This document shows, one piece after another, positions 51,601-63,261 of a stretch of DNA of 64,000 nucleotides. Source of the DNA: Cardinalis cardinalis (Eukaryota; Chordata; Aves; Passeriformes; Cardinalidae); assembly GCA_014549065.1 (NCBI GenBank), contig JACDOX010000004.1, forward strand, positions 9,730,370 through 9,794,369, read 5' to 3'. The notes below the pieces were generated by a model. The model was not told where the DNA came from, searched no databases, and was given only the letters and a program-made list of their open reading frames with translations. Every line of letters starts with the position of its first letter. The first letter of the stretch is position 1. The translations under genes were made by a program, and so were the position numbers.

Positions 51601-52106
51601 AATTTTGAATAAGACTTTTTTACTTTAAAGTATCCCACTTTTTCTATGACATATATATGATGATCACATTTATTTAGACATGTTATAAAACAATCACTTT
51701 CAAAGATAATACTGCAAAAATATAAAAATTAAATATATAATAATTTGGTAGTACAAGCATTGATGTCAAGTTTACACTTCTGTCCAGTATTATTTGGCAA
51801 TAGAANGTTGCAAATGAGAGATATCCAAGTATCAAAATTAATTTCATTGACAATCTGAAAAAAAACCCCAAAAACCTCTTGATTTAAGCATTTCACAAAT
51901 ATTGTATTAATAAATAATTTAAGTTTCCTGGTAAAATATGTAGTTACATAGGAATGAAGGAGCAATTGTCCAATGTGCTTAAAGTAGGTCTAAAAGAAGG
52001 GGAGAAATCATTTTGTATAAATTAAAAGGAATCAAATCACTGACCTTTTATTTCGTTTTCCTTATTTACGTGTATGGTAACATTTTTTTTTCCCTCAAGA
52101 GAAACC
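48646..52106. other. AT-rich non-coding DNA, no gene seen
   Basis: Frames such as 49716-50021 (minus) and 51121-51324 are unrecognised. Poly-T and poly-A runs are frequent. Confidence 0.6.
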
Positions 52107-52452
52107 TGTCAGCTCAATAGGCCAGGACCAGGCAATAAGTTACATAGACTCTATACATTTACAGAAGGCTGATTAGGTCTTTATTAAGAAACCCATACTT
52201 TTATACCCTAGTTCACTCCAGGTGGACCTAATCGATCCTCCAATCAAAACACCATCACCATTGGCTAATTAAGAAACCACCCTTTGGGTAACGGATCTCT
52301 GTGACACATTCTACATGTTCACAATACCAGGTGCAGCAAATTAAGATAAGAATTTTTCATAATTATTTTCTCTGATCTTCTCACAGCCTTTCCCAGAATG
52401 ATGCCTGGGAAAGTTGTCTGTTTCTCTCTGTGGCCAGAGAGCTGCTGCTACA
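52107..52452 (-). mobile_element. Solo LTR, avian ERV, minus strand
   Basis: On the minus strand it starts TGTAGCAGCAGCTCTCTGGCC and ends GGCCTATTGAGCTGACA, 346 bp with TG...CA ends. It has GCTGTGAGAAGATCAGAGAA, a TATAAAAG box (52198-52205, minus) and a polyadenylation signal (52180-52185, minus) followed by a CAGCCTTCTGTA motif like that of the other LTRs here. The flanking hexamers GAAACC (52101-52106) and GGAACC (52453-52458) differ at one base and are a likely decayed 6-bp target duplication. It is a solo copy. Confidence 0.82.
52198..52205 (-). promoter_or_regulatory. LTR TATA box
   Basis: Reads GGGTATAAAAGTATGGG on the minus strand inside the LTR, 12 bases upstream of its polyadenylation signal. 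Confidence 0.65.
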
Positions 52453-55400
52453 GGAACCCATAATTTTGTCCATTTTAAGACTGAGTATGTAATTTCTACT
52501 TCAAAATTTTTGCAAGGTAAATGCTATTTCATGAAGGAGGAAACGTAGCCTTTTAACCTAAGTAGCTCAGGTGTTTNCTAAATTTTCTGTATCCTTGTAA
52601 AATTCTTTAAATACCAGGATTTTAGGTTTTCTGGGTATTTTGTTGAAGCTAACACAAATTTTATAAAATACATATGCTCCATTCAGGGAGCAAGANGAGA
52701 AAGGCATAACTGTAAAATTAAAGGCTCAGACCCTCCTGAAGAAAATTCAAGAAGTAGCATAGACCTTGCAGGAAGCAGAATNCCATGTTAATTTCTTAAC
52801 TATAAAAGAGATATAGCTCCACAGTGTCAAAATTACTGCCTATCTTTGAAGAACCTATTATCACTTCCTTCATTTGTCACTTTAAAATCTTCCAGGCCTC
52901 TTAAATTCACTCTTCTGATGAAGGCCAAGATGCATAACTTTTGTTTCACACCTATTTTTTTTTAATAGAACCCACTTGATTCCTTTTCCTTGGAGTGATA
53001 GTATGCCCTGGCAGTGATCTATCTGTATGCTGTCAGACATGCAAGAAGCATCCACTCAGTCTGTGAAGCAACTGGTATTTAATGGATGAAAAAAGAGGCC
53101 ATACATTTCCTACCTTGCAGCCACTTACTTGAGTGAGCAGCTTTCCACAACCACTGCTTTCAGGCTGCATAGTGTAATTATCCTGTTAAAGTCCATAAAA
53201 TAATGGTAGCTAGCATCTTCCAAAGGAAGATTTCCAAAAGAACACACTCCAGGGAGTCATACAAAAGCAGGAAAACTAGTAAAAGTTTGGGGGATCAGAA
53301 GGGCCCTACAAGCACAGCACTGTCTTGGCAATGTAAAGCATGCCAAGGTATTTTACAACCTTCATCAATCAATATTGTTCAAGAAAAAAAATCCTTGTCT
53401 CTTTTGATTTAATAGTTATCCTCATTTATAATTGTTGCAATGATTGGACCAACCCAGAAATTCAATGTTGAAGATATATTTATAGCTAATTACAGCTTCT
53501 TCATTCTGTACCTTGGAAATCTTTACAAACCTTAAATATCTTTCACATTTTAGCAAAAAATTTATGCAACATTCATTTTAGGATGAAGGTGACTTTTACT
53601 ACAATTCTTGTCTGAGGCATGCTTTGCAATATATACATGGTCATCAGAACTTTGAGTGACAGATTATTATCTAATCTGGCATTCCATTTGCACAGGCAGT
53701 TTTCCAGTAGATTTGACATTGATCATCTGTCCATTTGATTTGTTAACTTCATAAAAATNTGTTATTTTACAAAATGACTAAAAGCTTGCAACTCTCTATA
53801 GAAATGCTGTTATTTTATATTTTATTTCATCATAAATTTGTTTTCCAGAGAAGTGGCTTTGGCTTGTGAAACCAATGGTATTATTTTTCTTTCTCTATCA
53901 ACTCTTTACAGCTAAATAAGGCTCTGGAATTTGGGGTTCAAATATGATTAACTTGACTGGCACAAGAAAAGGGAAGCAAGACTGACAGGATGGGGAGATA
54001 AAAANAAAATGCAGCAGTATGGACATGAAATCCTCATATTACAGCATGTATCAAAATCAGTGTCTGTCAGCATGCTCCCTCTATAATAAATCAAATTTTC
54101 TTCTAGATCTTCTCTTTATATACCAAATGTTTATGAAAAAAAAAAAGAAACAACAAAGCAAGACAAAATATGACACTAGAAATAAAACCAGCTCTCCCAA
54201 ATGGTTTTGGGAACATGAAATGTCTAGGTTTTTGTTTGTTGAATATCGTACTATGTAATTTTTAACATTCATTACACGGCATTTTCACAAAGAGGATATA
54301 TTTTTAAAAGAGGTAAATATTAAAGTCTGCCTATTTCTTCCCTATTCTTGCAAAAGCTCACTGATATCATTCAAGAAAGTGCACAAAAAGTGGATGGACT
54401 TGTGTGCAAATAGCCACACATTTTCTGCAACACAAGTGCATACAGGAAGGAAATTATCCCAACTTTGGCAAATGCATTCATAATTTCTTAAAATTTGCTC
54501 CTAATTCTTTTTTAGTTGTTTATAATCTAAAAAAAAAAAATACTAACTAATCAAGATTAAGATCAATCCAGACCAAGCAGTACAGTAATGATAAAAAGAT
54601 TTCATNTAGCCTTAAATACCCAACTGTGTTTCTATGGGCAAAATTATTAGTAATTATTTATGTGCTTTTCATGTGATTATCCTCTCTCTTGTATCATGCC
54701 ATTCTTTAGCAAAAGTCAGCTACCACTGATATTAATAAGAAAAGGCCCTTGGAAAATTACCATGATTGTCCTGATTTCTTCAGAAAAGAGATTTAACCCT
54801 GAACTAGATGAATATCATATGTTAGTGAAACTTCTCAAAGGCTTCTTACTAGTCAGCAGATTTATTTAGCAAAATACTTAAAAATTAAACATAAAATTAT
54901 AGTTATATTTTAAATGGCATTCACAGTTGTATAAAGATTAGTCTAACACATAATGGCATTCTTTTAGTACAAAACAAATATATAAAGAAATCATGTCTGA
55001 AGATGCCACAAAAAAGGTAAAATTATCAATTCTGTGAAAGTTCTTGATACTTGCTACAGTATCTCTTCATCTCAGATATGTCCCTTCTAAAAAAAATATA
55101 CCTAAACATATTCTCATATGTGTATAAACAAAAATGCATGCTATACCTCTGTTGGCTTCTTTCTTCAAATCTTCAGAAGTTTAAAGGCACAATGTCTTGG
55201 TTTAACTTGAGAAATATAGGCACAGTAGCAGCTGTTTGATTCAACCTATGCCACAGATTTCATACTTACCATGATCAAATTTTGTTCTCCAAAAACTACA
55301 GTAGTTCATGCCTATTTATGGCAATGTTTTAAAAAAAGTATCAACTACATTTTGAATTGATATTGCTTTCATAAAATGGATACTGTATCTAAGTAAAATT

Positions 55401-56157
55401 CCTTAAAACAATCATGCATATTTTGAAATCAAACATTGCAACAAGATTATAAAAATATAACGGGAAAGAAGAGATAATTAGTAAAATGAAACCCAAACCT
55501 CCTCTTACATGGGAACTCTCCATGCTAGTTGGTTGGGCTTCTAACGGCTTTCAGTAAATTTGTCTGCCTTAGAAATGAAAAAAACCTATTTTTGAAAGAC
55601 ACTTTCTNTGGCTTTAGTGAACATAGAAAAGCTTTTATTTAGAACATACTAATAAGTACAAACATTCAATTTCTAAATTCCCTTCAGAAACATTTTGCAT
55701 TTTTTTCTGTAAGAAAGCCATACAATATTTCTGGCCATGGTTTTTAATTACCATTGCTTATTTTGAGTCAAGGACAGTTGTCTGTTCTGTGAACACTAAC
55801 TCCTAAACCAAGCAAACTTGATATAACCTGTATATGGTTTGCTATCGTTGGCCTGGAGAGGGATAACAGAGTAACATCAAAACTAACTTTAAACACCTTG
55901 GGAATATATTCATCCTGTCACATCTATAACCAAATCGAAGTAAAGCTTTTCAAGATTTGCTATTTTAAATAAGTACTAAAAGCTATTATGCATTACAAAA
56001 TAAACTCTTAAGCTGGTGTGTGGGCCTACATATAGCCCAGACTTTATCTTTCTAATCTGATGATGAATACAGCAGGCCACCATCTGGTGTGNGTGTACAT
56101 CAACAATTACAATACAGTCCCACAATTTCATAATCACAAACTTTAACTGCTACTTAC
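52453..56157. other. AT-rich non-coding DNA, no gene seen
   Basis: Frames at 53203-53412 and 54660-54869 are unrecognised. If the island at 56158-56336 is a minus-strand first exon, this stretch would be the start of its first intron. Confidence 0.55.
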
Positions 56158-56336
56158 CACTTATTTCCAGCTACAGAAGGTCTCTGATTTAAGCTGTCAA
56201 ATAAACGTAGAAAAACAGCGTAAGATTAACTGTTTTTGTTCCAGGTTGGCTTTCACATGCAGACAGTGAAGCAGAGAGAGCTCTGCTGTTGCTACGGAAA
56301 CCTGACGCTGAGGATTTAATGACTGCATCAGATGGN
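56158..56336 (-). other. Candidate first exon and promoter, or regulatory island
   Basis: This island has several CpGs in a stretch otherwise almost without them. On the minus strand it ends in a strong splice donor (GTG followed by GTAAGTAGC, boundary at 56158/56157). It carries GTTTCCGTAGCAAC (56288-56301), a near match to the RFX X-box that often lies at or near transcription starts. That supports a minus-strand first exon with mostly 5' untranslated sequence. The alternative is a plus-strand exon: an acceptor-like tract (TGTTTTTGTTCCAG, ending 56244) precedes a frame that is open from 56209 through the island, with a coding-like mix of residues (WLSHADSEAERALLLL and on). If the N at 56336 is T, a GATG/GTATTG donor would close it. 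I do not recognise the protein. A conserved enhancer is the third option. Confidence 0.4.
56288..56301. promoter_or_regulatory. RFX X-box-like site
   Basis: GTTGCTACGGAAAC differs from the X-box form GTTGCCATGGAAAC at two positions and keeps both half-sites (GTTGC and GAAAC). Known role of the family: RFX factors bind such sites in promoters of ciliary, neuronal and immune genes. Occupancy here is inferred only. Confidence 0.5.
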
Positions 56337-58626
56337 ATTGTACTAGAGATTGTCTGCTTGAGGGACTAGACAGCATGCTGCTGATAAGAAATAGGAATGG
56401 ATTCCAAATTTTTTCAATTTGCTTTATCAGAGGAATCCTTTCATTACCTCAAATATATTAATTTGATAGCAGATACAAAGAATTTATATTAAAGTTACAA
56501 AAAAAAAAATTGAAACATAATCTGCCTGGAAGCTCTCAATGCAGGTAACTAATCTTCCTTAACCCTTATTCAATATGTATAAATGTAAAGTTTATAAAAC
56601 TAATAATGTATTTTAGTCTGATAAATATTTAAAATATATATATATATATGATTCCTGAAATAATTTTTTTTAAACTGACAACTTTTAAAAAAGAAAACAT
56701 TTTAGGTTTGTGCATTTAAAGTTCATTAATTACTGGAATAAAAGTATCCAAATAGGAATAATTTCCAGCAAATTCCAGATTCACAGNGGCCTGGAACTAT
56801 TAAATTTCAGTAATTTAGTTTTGTAAATATTTTTATCTTGTGATAAAACTTTTAAAATACTATTACAGCTCAGAAACAGTATTTCNGAACACAGGCAGTA
56901 TGAATTGTAAAGTATCACCTGTCAAAATGCATGTATTTATCTGGTCAACATGTTATTCTATAAAGTCTCTTTCTACTTCACAAATCTTTCTGAACTTCAT
57001 TTACCTCTGTGGTTAGTTGATTGTTTGTAGATTAACAAATATAATAAAAATAGTCTCTGAAAACAAAACCCATGATTCTTCTATCAAATGTTTCTTTTTT
57101 TTGTAAGTCCATCTGAGCTCCAGGATATTAGTTCATTGCAGAGCTTATACAAATACACAAAAATAATATTTTCTATTCAATTAAGGGTCTTCTGTTCCAA
57201 GGAATTTTGCAAACACATTCCCCACTACATAATATTGGAAAGCCTGTTGGTAGTACTCACCAAACCAACTCCTTTCCTTCAAAGATAAGGCCACTGCAAC
57301 TTTACTCTCCAAATAGAGCAGAAAGGACTGCCATTTCAAAGGTCTAAACCAAACATCACACAAGACCATTTGATCAATATGGCTTTGAAGGTTAAAGATT
57401 GATTCAGTCCTACTGGGATTTTAGACTGTATCTCCTGGAGCCTTAGGTATTTTAAACATGAAGATAACCCCATCAACAGACTTCTCCATTAGCATCAAAG
57501 TGAATTTCTGATTATGTCAATAGTAGTGCCAAGAANTCTCTCTACCTACTATCCCCAAAAAAACCCAACAAAATAAAACTACACTAAAAACCAAACAAAC
57601 TGACAATCAAAAAAATCTCTCACCAAACAAACTGGTCAGAGCAAGGAGAAGCCTATGAATTTCCTTACTATGAATTTCTGCATAATATTTTCTCTTTGGA
57701 TCCAAAATAATACTNGGGAAAAAAGTATTAATTGTTAACCCATAGTCAAATTAAAATTTCATTGCTGTTGTCTCTCTATTGGTTTTGACCAAGATTTAGG
57801 AAGTTCAAGATAAAGAGTAGGGTTATTGTCAAACAAAAGAGCAAAACCAACAGAGTAATAATAATTTGGAGTCTATATAAGTAATCTTGGCTTAAATCCA
57901 CTAATGCCTTTTGAATTAAACATTCAAAAACCATCAATATAAACACTTTGGATTATTTTAAAATAAAGTGTTTTGAATGGAGAAAAATTTCTTTTAGAAT
58001 AATCCAAATAAAATGTGTTAACATTTCACCAACGAACTACTTTCTAACTTTTTGGAAAATTCCCCTATATTCTAGTCCAAGCTGCTCACCATTTTCTATC
58101 CGATTTTTTTTGCTTTAGACTGAAACTTTTCCCCAGTTCCTTTTTGGGCATATGTAATACTTGTCAAAGCAAATAACATATCCTATACAGTGTACATTGT
58201 GAAATAGCTTTGAAAACCTCCTAGCAAAAGCATTCCCACTACAGGATATAATATNTAAAGGAATATATGGCATTTGAACATAAAATACTGCATGTACATT
58301 CACCTTTTTCATCTTAAAGTTTGAAAGAAGATCTTTGAAGAGGCTTCAAGAGAAGGGAGCAGGAAAACATTAAAGAAANTTATTCTAAATATTTTTGAAC
58401 AAGGGGAAATCATTAATGGAAGGTACAAAGAAAAACAAATGGGAAAAAAAAGACAAGACAACATTTCAGACTATGTTCAAATGCAAAAGAAATACTTTTA
58501 GAGTAATTTCTCTAAAAAGTGCACATCTGGTTTTTGATATCNCTTGTAGTCCATCATGTTCAAAACAAAAATCACAGAGAGGTTGAAACGATTCCATAAT
58601 AATTTTATGTTTTAATCTTTGTGACC
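56337..58626. other. AT-rich non-coding DNA, no gene seen
   Basis: The stretch includes a TA run (56634-56649) and an A/C-rich tract (57551-57625). No frame has recognisable content. Confidence 0.6.
56634..56649. repeat. (TA)n microsatellite
   Basis: Short pure TA run. Confidence 0.8.
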
Positions 58627-59150
58627 TGTGGTGTCTTGGTATCTTTTGTTTTCTTCCTTCTGATTTTCAGAGTGCATGTGTCATAAGAAGTGTTAGAATG
58701 GCATTATCACCTCTGTTAAGACCAAGGGAACGCACTTCCTGAAAGCAACCAGGTATACTTAGACAATGTCCCAGAGACTACAGGACTTCACAAAAAAAGA
58801 ACATGAAAGAGTCAGAGTGAGAGAGTGGAGGGANGAATTTTAAGTGGAGGCTGAAAAACTGCTCAGAAGACTGAGAAGCACAAAGGCCTCCTAGACCACA
58901 AACAGGCCAAGGGAAAATCATGCAAATGTCACTAGAACTCAGAAAGTCACAGAGCAGTTGAAATTAATCTTAGGAAAGAGGAATTCTTAATGATGATATG
59001 CACAAGAAGGGGCAGAGCTTCTTATAAATACTTACCATTTCTATTCTCTTTGTCTCTCTGAGTGTGTTTTTTATTCAAAATATTCACTGCATCGNAGACC
59101 TTTGAATAAAGTCTTGCTCTTTTTAGGTGATAGATGTTTGCCGTTGTGTT
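58627..59150 (+). mobile_element. LTR-like block
   Basis: A purine-rich, U3-like region is followed by TTCTTATAAATACTT (TATA box 59023-59030), a pyrimidine-rich TCTTTGTCTCTCTGAG stretch, and TTTGAATAAAGTCTTGCTC (polyadenylation signal 59105-59110), which is the expected LTR order. The start near a TGTGGTGTC string and the end before the GTT repeat are guesses, and no target duplication was found. It could also be another class of old repeat. Confidence 0.45.
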
Positions 59151-59170
59151 GTTGTTGTTGCTGTTGTTCT
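59143..59170 (+). repeat. (GTT)n trinucleotide repeat
   Basis: GTTGTGTTGTTGTTGTTGCT followed by more GTT units, at the end of the LTR-like block. Confidence 0.85.
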
Positions 59171-59769
59171 TGTTTTTTATGGAATTTCTAAAGGAAAGAT
59201 AAAAACATCAACATTTTCAGTCTTGAACATCAAAGCCTGAAGGATCCTGAAGTAACTGTTAGGTGAAATTCAGATCTTAGTCTTTAGAATTTTGCCACAG
59301 ATGGGTGCCATAATGCTTTCTGAATCTAAGTTAATCACTGCATTCTTGCTTCCACTCTAAAGATGCCATACATAATTGTAGTGGGACACTGAGAAATATG
59401 ACATTAAAAAATATGTTGGAAACGGTTGGACAATAAAGCACACTAAAACATTTTAGTTCTTATTGTGACTATTATGGCTAGATATCATGGCTGGAATGTA
59501 AATTGTGCTGCTTTGAAAAAACTACTATTTTTTATTTTAGATGAAAGATCATNGTGAGAAATAATAAAAATCTCAAGTATCACTGAATTAATATTGAAAA
59601 GGATGAAATGGAACACAGTATAACAGAATTGTTCTCTTTTAAAAGTATTGTACTTTGTAAAAATATGTAAAAAAACCAAACTGAAAAGCTACGTTNAACA
59701 TCTTTAAATGTAATTTAACCATATAAAGGAAAACCAGAATTGTATCAAATTATCTGATGGAACTCCAGA
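59171..59769. other. AT-rich non-coding spacer
   Basis: Nothing recognisable between the GTT repeat and the CR1 copy. The minus-strand frame 59485-59679 is unrecognised. Confidence 0.6.
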
Positions 59770-60263
59770 GGAAAACTTCCAAGCTTANTAGAGGGATGGA
59801 GCACTTCTCCAATGAGGAAAGACTGAGACAGTTGGGATTGTTCCATCTTGAAAAGAGAAGGATTGGGCAACCTAATTGCAGCTTTAAAAACNTTAAAANA
59901 ACCTTTAAAAACCTTAAAAAAGCCTGTAAGATGGAGAGAGACTGTTTACCAAAGTATGTAAGGACAGGGGGGAATGGCTTAAAACTAAGAGACAATAGAT
60001 TTAGGTTAAATATCGGGAAGAAATGCTTTACTGTGAGGATGGTGAGACACTGGAACAGGTTTCTCAGAAAAGCTGTAATGTCCCATCCCTAAAAGTGTTC
60101 AAGGCCACTTGAAAAGTGTTGGCTGGACCTCTGAGCAATCTGGTCTAGTGGAAGGTGTTGGAACTNGAGGATTTCTAGAACTCTGGAACTAGAGTAGAAG
60201 GGTTGGAACTAGAGTATTTCTAAGGTCCCTTCGAACCCAAACCACTCTATGGTTCTATGATCA
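59770..60263 (+). mobile_element. CR1 LINE 3' fragment, plus strand
   Basis: Landmarks in order: GGATGGAGCACTTCTCC, CATCTTGAAAAGAGAAGGAT, GGCAACCTAATTGCAGC, GATTTAGGTTAAATATCGGG, GAAATGCTTTACTGTGAGGA, GGTGAGACACTGGAACAGG, CATCCCTAAAAGTGTTCAAG, and the terminal AGGTCCCTTCGAACCCAAAC with the tail CTCTATGGTTCTATGATC. This is a 5'-truncated copy of about 500 bp. It has two local oddities: an A/T-rich slippage expansion at 59883-59930, and three copies of GGAACTAGAG-type sequence at 60163-60217 where CR1 normally has one. The frame 59757-60092 is repeat-derived. Confidence 0.95.
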
Positions 60264-61040
60264 TATATTTGGCTCAATTTACCAAGATAGTTAGCATTCC
60301 AAGCTGCATATTGTCCTCTTAGGAATTTAATTCACTATTAATTCTTATGTTTATCATTTTATGGATTAGTATAATTCAAAAACTTTTGGTTAACTGAATC
60401 ATTTCTCATTTAGAAACTTTGGGGAATTCAGAACTACTACAGCACAGTTATACTAGCTATAGATTAATGTGAAGAATGAAAGTAATAGAGGTATAATCAA
60501 TTTCCCAGGATAAACAAGATAATTCAGATACTTCAAGTTTTGAATATATAGTGGCAGATGATCAGCAGTTTGTGAATAAGACAAATTTTCTGATCTAGAA
60601 ATTTAACTTGATTTTGGTTTATGTGTTTCAGCTCCATGAGCACAGTCAAATATATCAAATGCAGTATAGTAGACTGTAGTTTTCTGGTACTGAAACTCAC
60701 AGCCAGTGGTATACCTATTATTAATGTAATTTCTACTGTTATAGACACTATAGACACTAAAATAGATACTAAATTCCATGTGTGCCTGTGTATACATACT
60801 ACTTACATTTGGTCAGAAAACTGGTAAATATATTGCTATTTATGCAACAGAATTACAAAAAGAATCTTTATCATTGTACAGGTACAGTACCTATGTCAAA
60901 TTAATAGATATATTAAGGGAACATTAAATTCTTTTGGTTGAGTACTCTGCCTTGTGGGTAAAATGGGGAGATATGTAACATCTAAATATTCTCACATGCA
61001 TAACCATTTTTCTGAAGTCTACTTCTTTATTGTAACAAAA

Positions 61041-61047
61041 GATAGAT

Positions 61048-61112
<65 letters not shown>

Positions 61113-61122
61113 ATAGATAGAT
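61041..61122 (+). repeat. (GATA)n microsatellite
   Basis: About 16 uninterrupted GATA units at 61048-61111, with interrupted units on both sides. Read on the minus strand it gives the Leu-Ser-Ile-Tyr repeat of a chance frame (60924-61172). Confidence 0.97.
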
Positions 61123-61581
61123 TTGGTGCTTCCCAACTTTCTGTCATGTATGTCAGTCTGTATTTCTGTCAAGTCCTACCCTTGATTGTTTCCTGCACTG
61201 GATCCTAATTAAGTGTGATATGCAAATTGTGCCTTTTTTTCCATACACATGTCCCAATTGCTTGAGGTTTGAGTCACTCTAGTGCCAATGAGACCTGCAG
61301 TTTGTTTATACACCAAAGGAAACCATGGCTCTCACAGGAATNGTTGAATGACCAGTGTGTTCAGGTCTGCCACTGCTGACCACACAGAACTGTAAGCAAT
61401 GAAAAACCATTGTTTCAGCTTCCCACTGAAATGCTGCATANTTCAACAAGACAGACACTTCCAGTTCAACACAGTTTGCAAACGAATATACTCATATAAT
61501 ATACAAATATACTACAATGATCTCCCATCCTGGTTAAGTCACACTTATATTAGCCTGCAGTGTCTACTCTGTTAATTCAAA

Positions 61582-61662
61582 TTTTAAAAAAACCAAAAAA
61601 CAAAAAAAACCCAAACCAAAACAAAAAAAACAGGAAAAAACCCCAAAACGACAAAAAACCCC
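61582..61662. repeat. A/C-rich low-complexity tract
   Basis: Runs of A separated by C and CC (ACCAAAAAACAAAAAAAACC and similar). It produces a Phe/Gly-rich minus-strand frame that is not a gene. Confidence 0.85.
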
Positions 61663-63227
61663 AACATTCTTTTGTTCTGGGGCTCAGGTTTAACAGATCA
61701 ACAAGAAGTTTATCAACGCAGAAATAATATGAACAAAAAATCTCCCTGCCCATCCACATTGCAATCCATATTGTCAGTCCTGTGATTTGCAAAAGACATT
61801 ACTTCTTCCATACTCTCTCTTTAAGCTCCCTTACTTCTNAAAAAGCCCCACACCTGGACTATCTATAAGTAATTCTATTCTCACTTTATTATGCATAATT
61901 TCTTTCTGTTTCTTTGTAAAAGCTGGTCTCTTTTGGGCAAGGACTATATATTATCTCACTCCACTGCTGCATGCATATATTTGAAGCTACATAAAAATAN
62001 TAAATAATGAACAATGGAAAGCAATTCAGAACACTCTTTTTCCAAAACTTAAATCTGGTAACATTTCAAGAAAACATTATTGGAAGCAGAGTAGGAACAG
62101 ACATCAGTGAACNATCTATAGATTTATCATTTGTAGTAACTTAGAGCAGATAGCACTTTATCTATACACATATTACTTCACCTCACCTCATCTCATCTCT
62201 GTCCTTCAGTATACATACTTATATATGAAGTATAATAAATATTATAAGCACTTCAAGGAACCTTGGTTCATGTTGTCATATTCCATATTGCCATGCCTAT
62301 AACTCAGAAGTTGTGTAATAGATATACATCATACTGCTCTAGTATTTTATATATGTGGCATAGTGATCAGCATTTTTGTACTCTGTTTAGTAAGAAGTTG
62401 AAAATCTGACAACTATCAGTTTAGTTACCTTACAGTAAATAGAGTTGCATGTTTTTATGTAAAGCCTGTAAGAAAATATTGAATATTTTGCTGCTGGGCA
62501 TGATTTTTAATCACTGGATTGCAATTTGGTTTGGGTTGGGTTTTTTTTACAAAAAACCCTGTATCATTTAAATTTTACTTTTGTTTCCATTTCCTGCAGA
62601 GAGACTTTGACAATTTAGAGAAATGGAAGCATAGGGCATTTTGCTGCAATCTCAGTTTCTAGAACCAGTGTAAGCATGAAAGAACTGAGAATTGTTTTTC
62701 TCCAGACAGATTGACACAGAACTGGGTTTATTGTTGCTATTTCTTACACCTCTACTTGGCTACACCATTGAGAGCTAGAGAAATTGAGGCAGAAATCTCA
62801 TCTCAAAATAGGTGTTTATAGATTTTCCCTAAAGCAGGTTTTCTCCACATTTAGTTCCCTACATAATAGTTATGTTTACATTTTCCAATATACAGTTTGG
62901 ATTCTGGTTTAATAGGCCAAGATATTTTAATTTTACAGATGTGGCCATATGTGGATGNGCTAGCTCTGAAACAGAAAACAGGATGTGCTATTGCTTGGTT
63001 TGTTAATATAGAAGAAACTTTTGGTGTTACTTACTCAAAGATAAGCAGATGATCTTTCTGATGTCATCTTGTGGCTTTCTAGAAAGTGGAGTACTACAGC
63101 TATTAACTAATAACATTTTAAAGACTGTTATTAAAACAAATATGTAGACCTAATTTATTTTTTAATAAAATATCTGAACCATTTCTCCACAGCATGGATA
63201 GGCTTATTCATTTTGGCTTATTTCTTC

Positions 63228-63261
63228 TGAATAATAAGCAGTTGAATGAATAATAAGCAGT
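63228..63261 (+). repeat. 15-bp direct repeat
   Basis: TGAATAATAAGCAGT occurs at 63228-63242 and 63247-63261, a period of 19 bases. Confidence 0.85.

Noticed and set aside
61041..61122. Possible CRISPR-like array
   Set aside because: It is a pure tetranucleotide microsatellite with no spacers, in a vertebrate genome.
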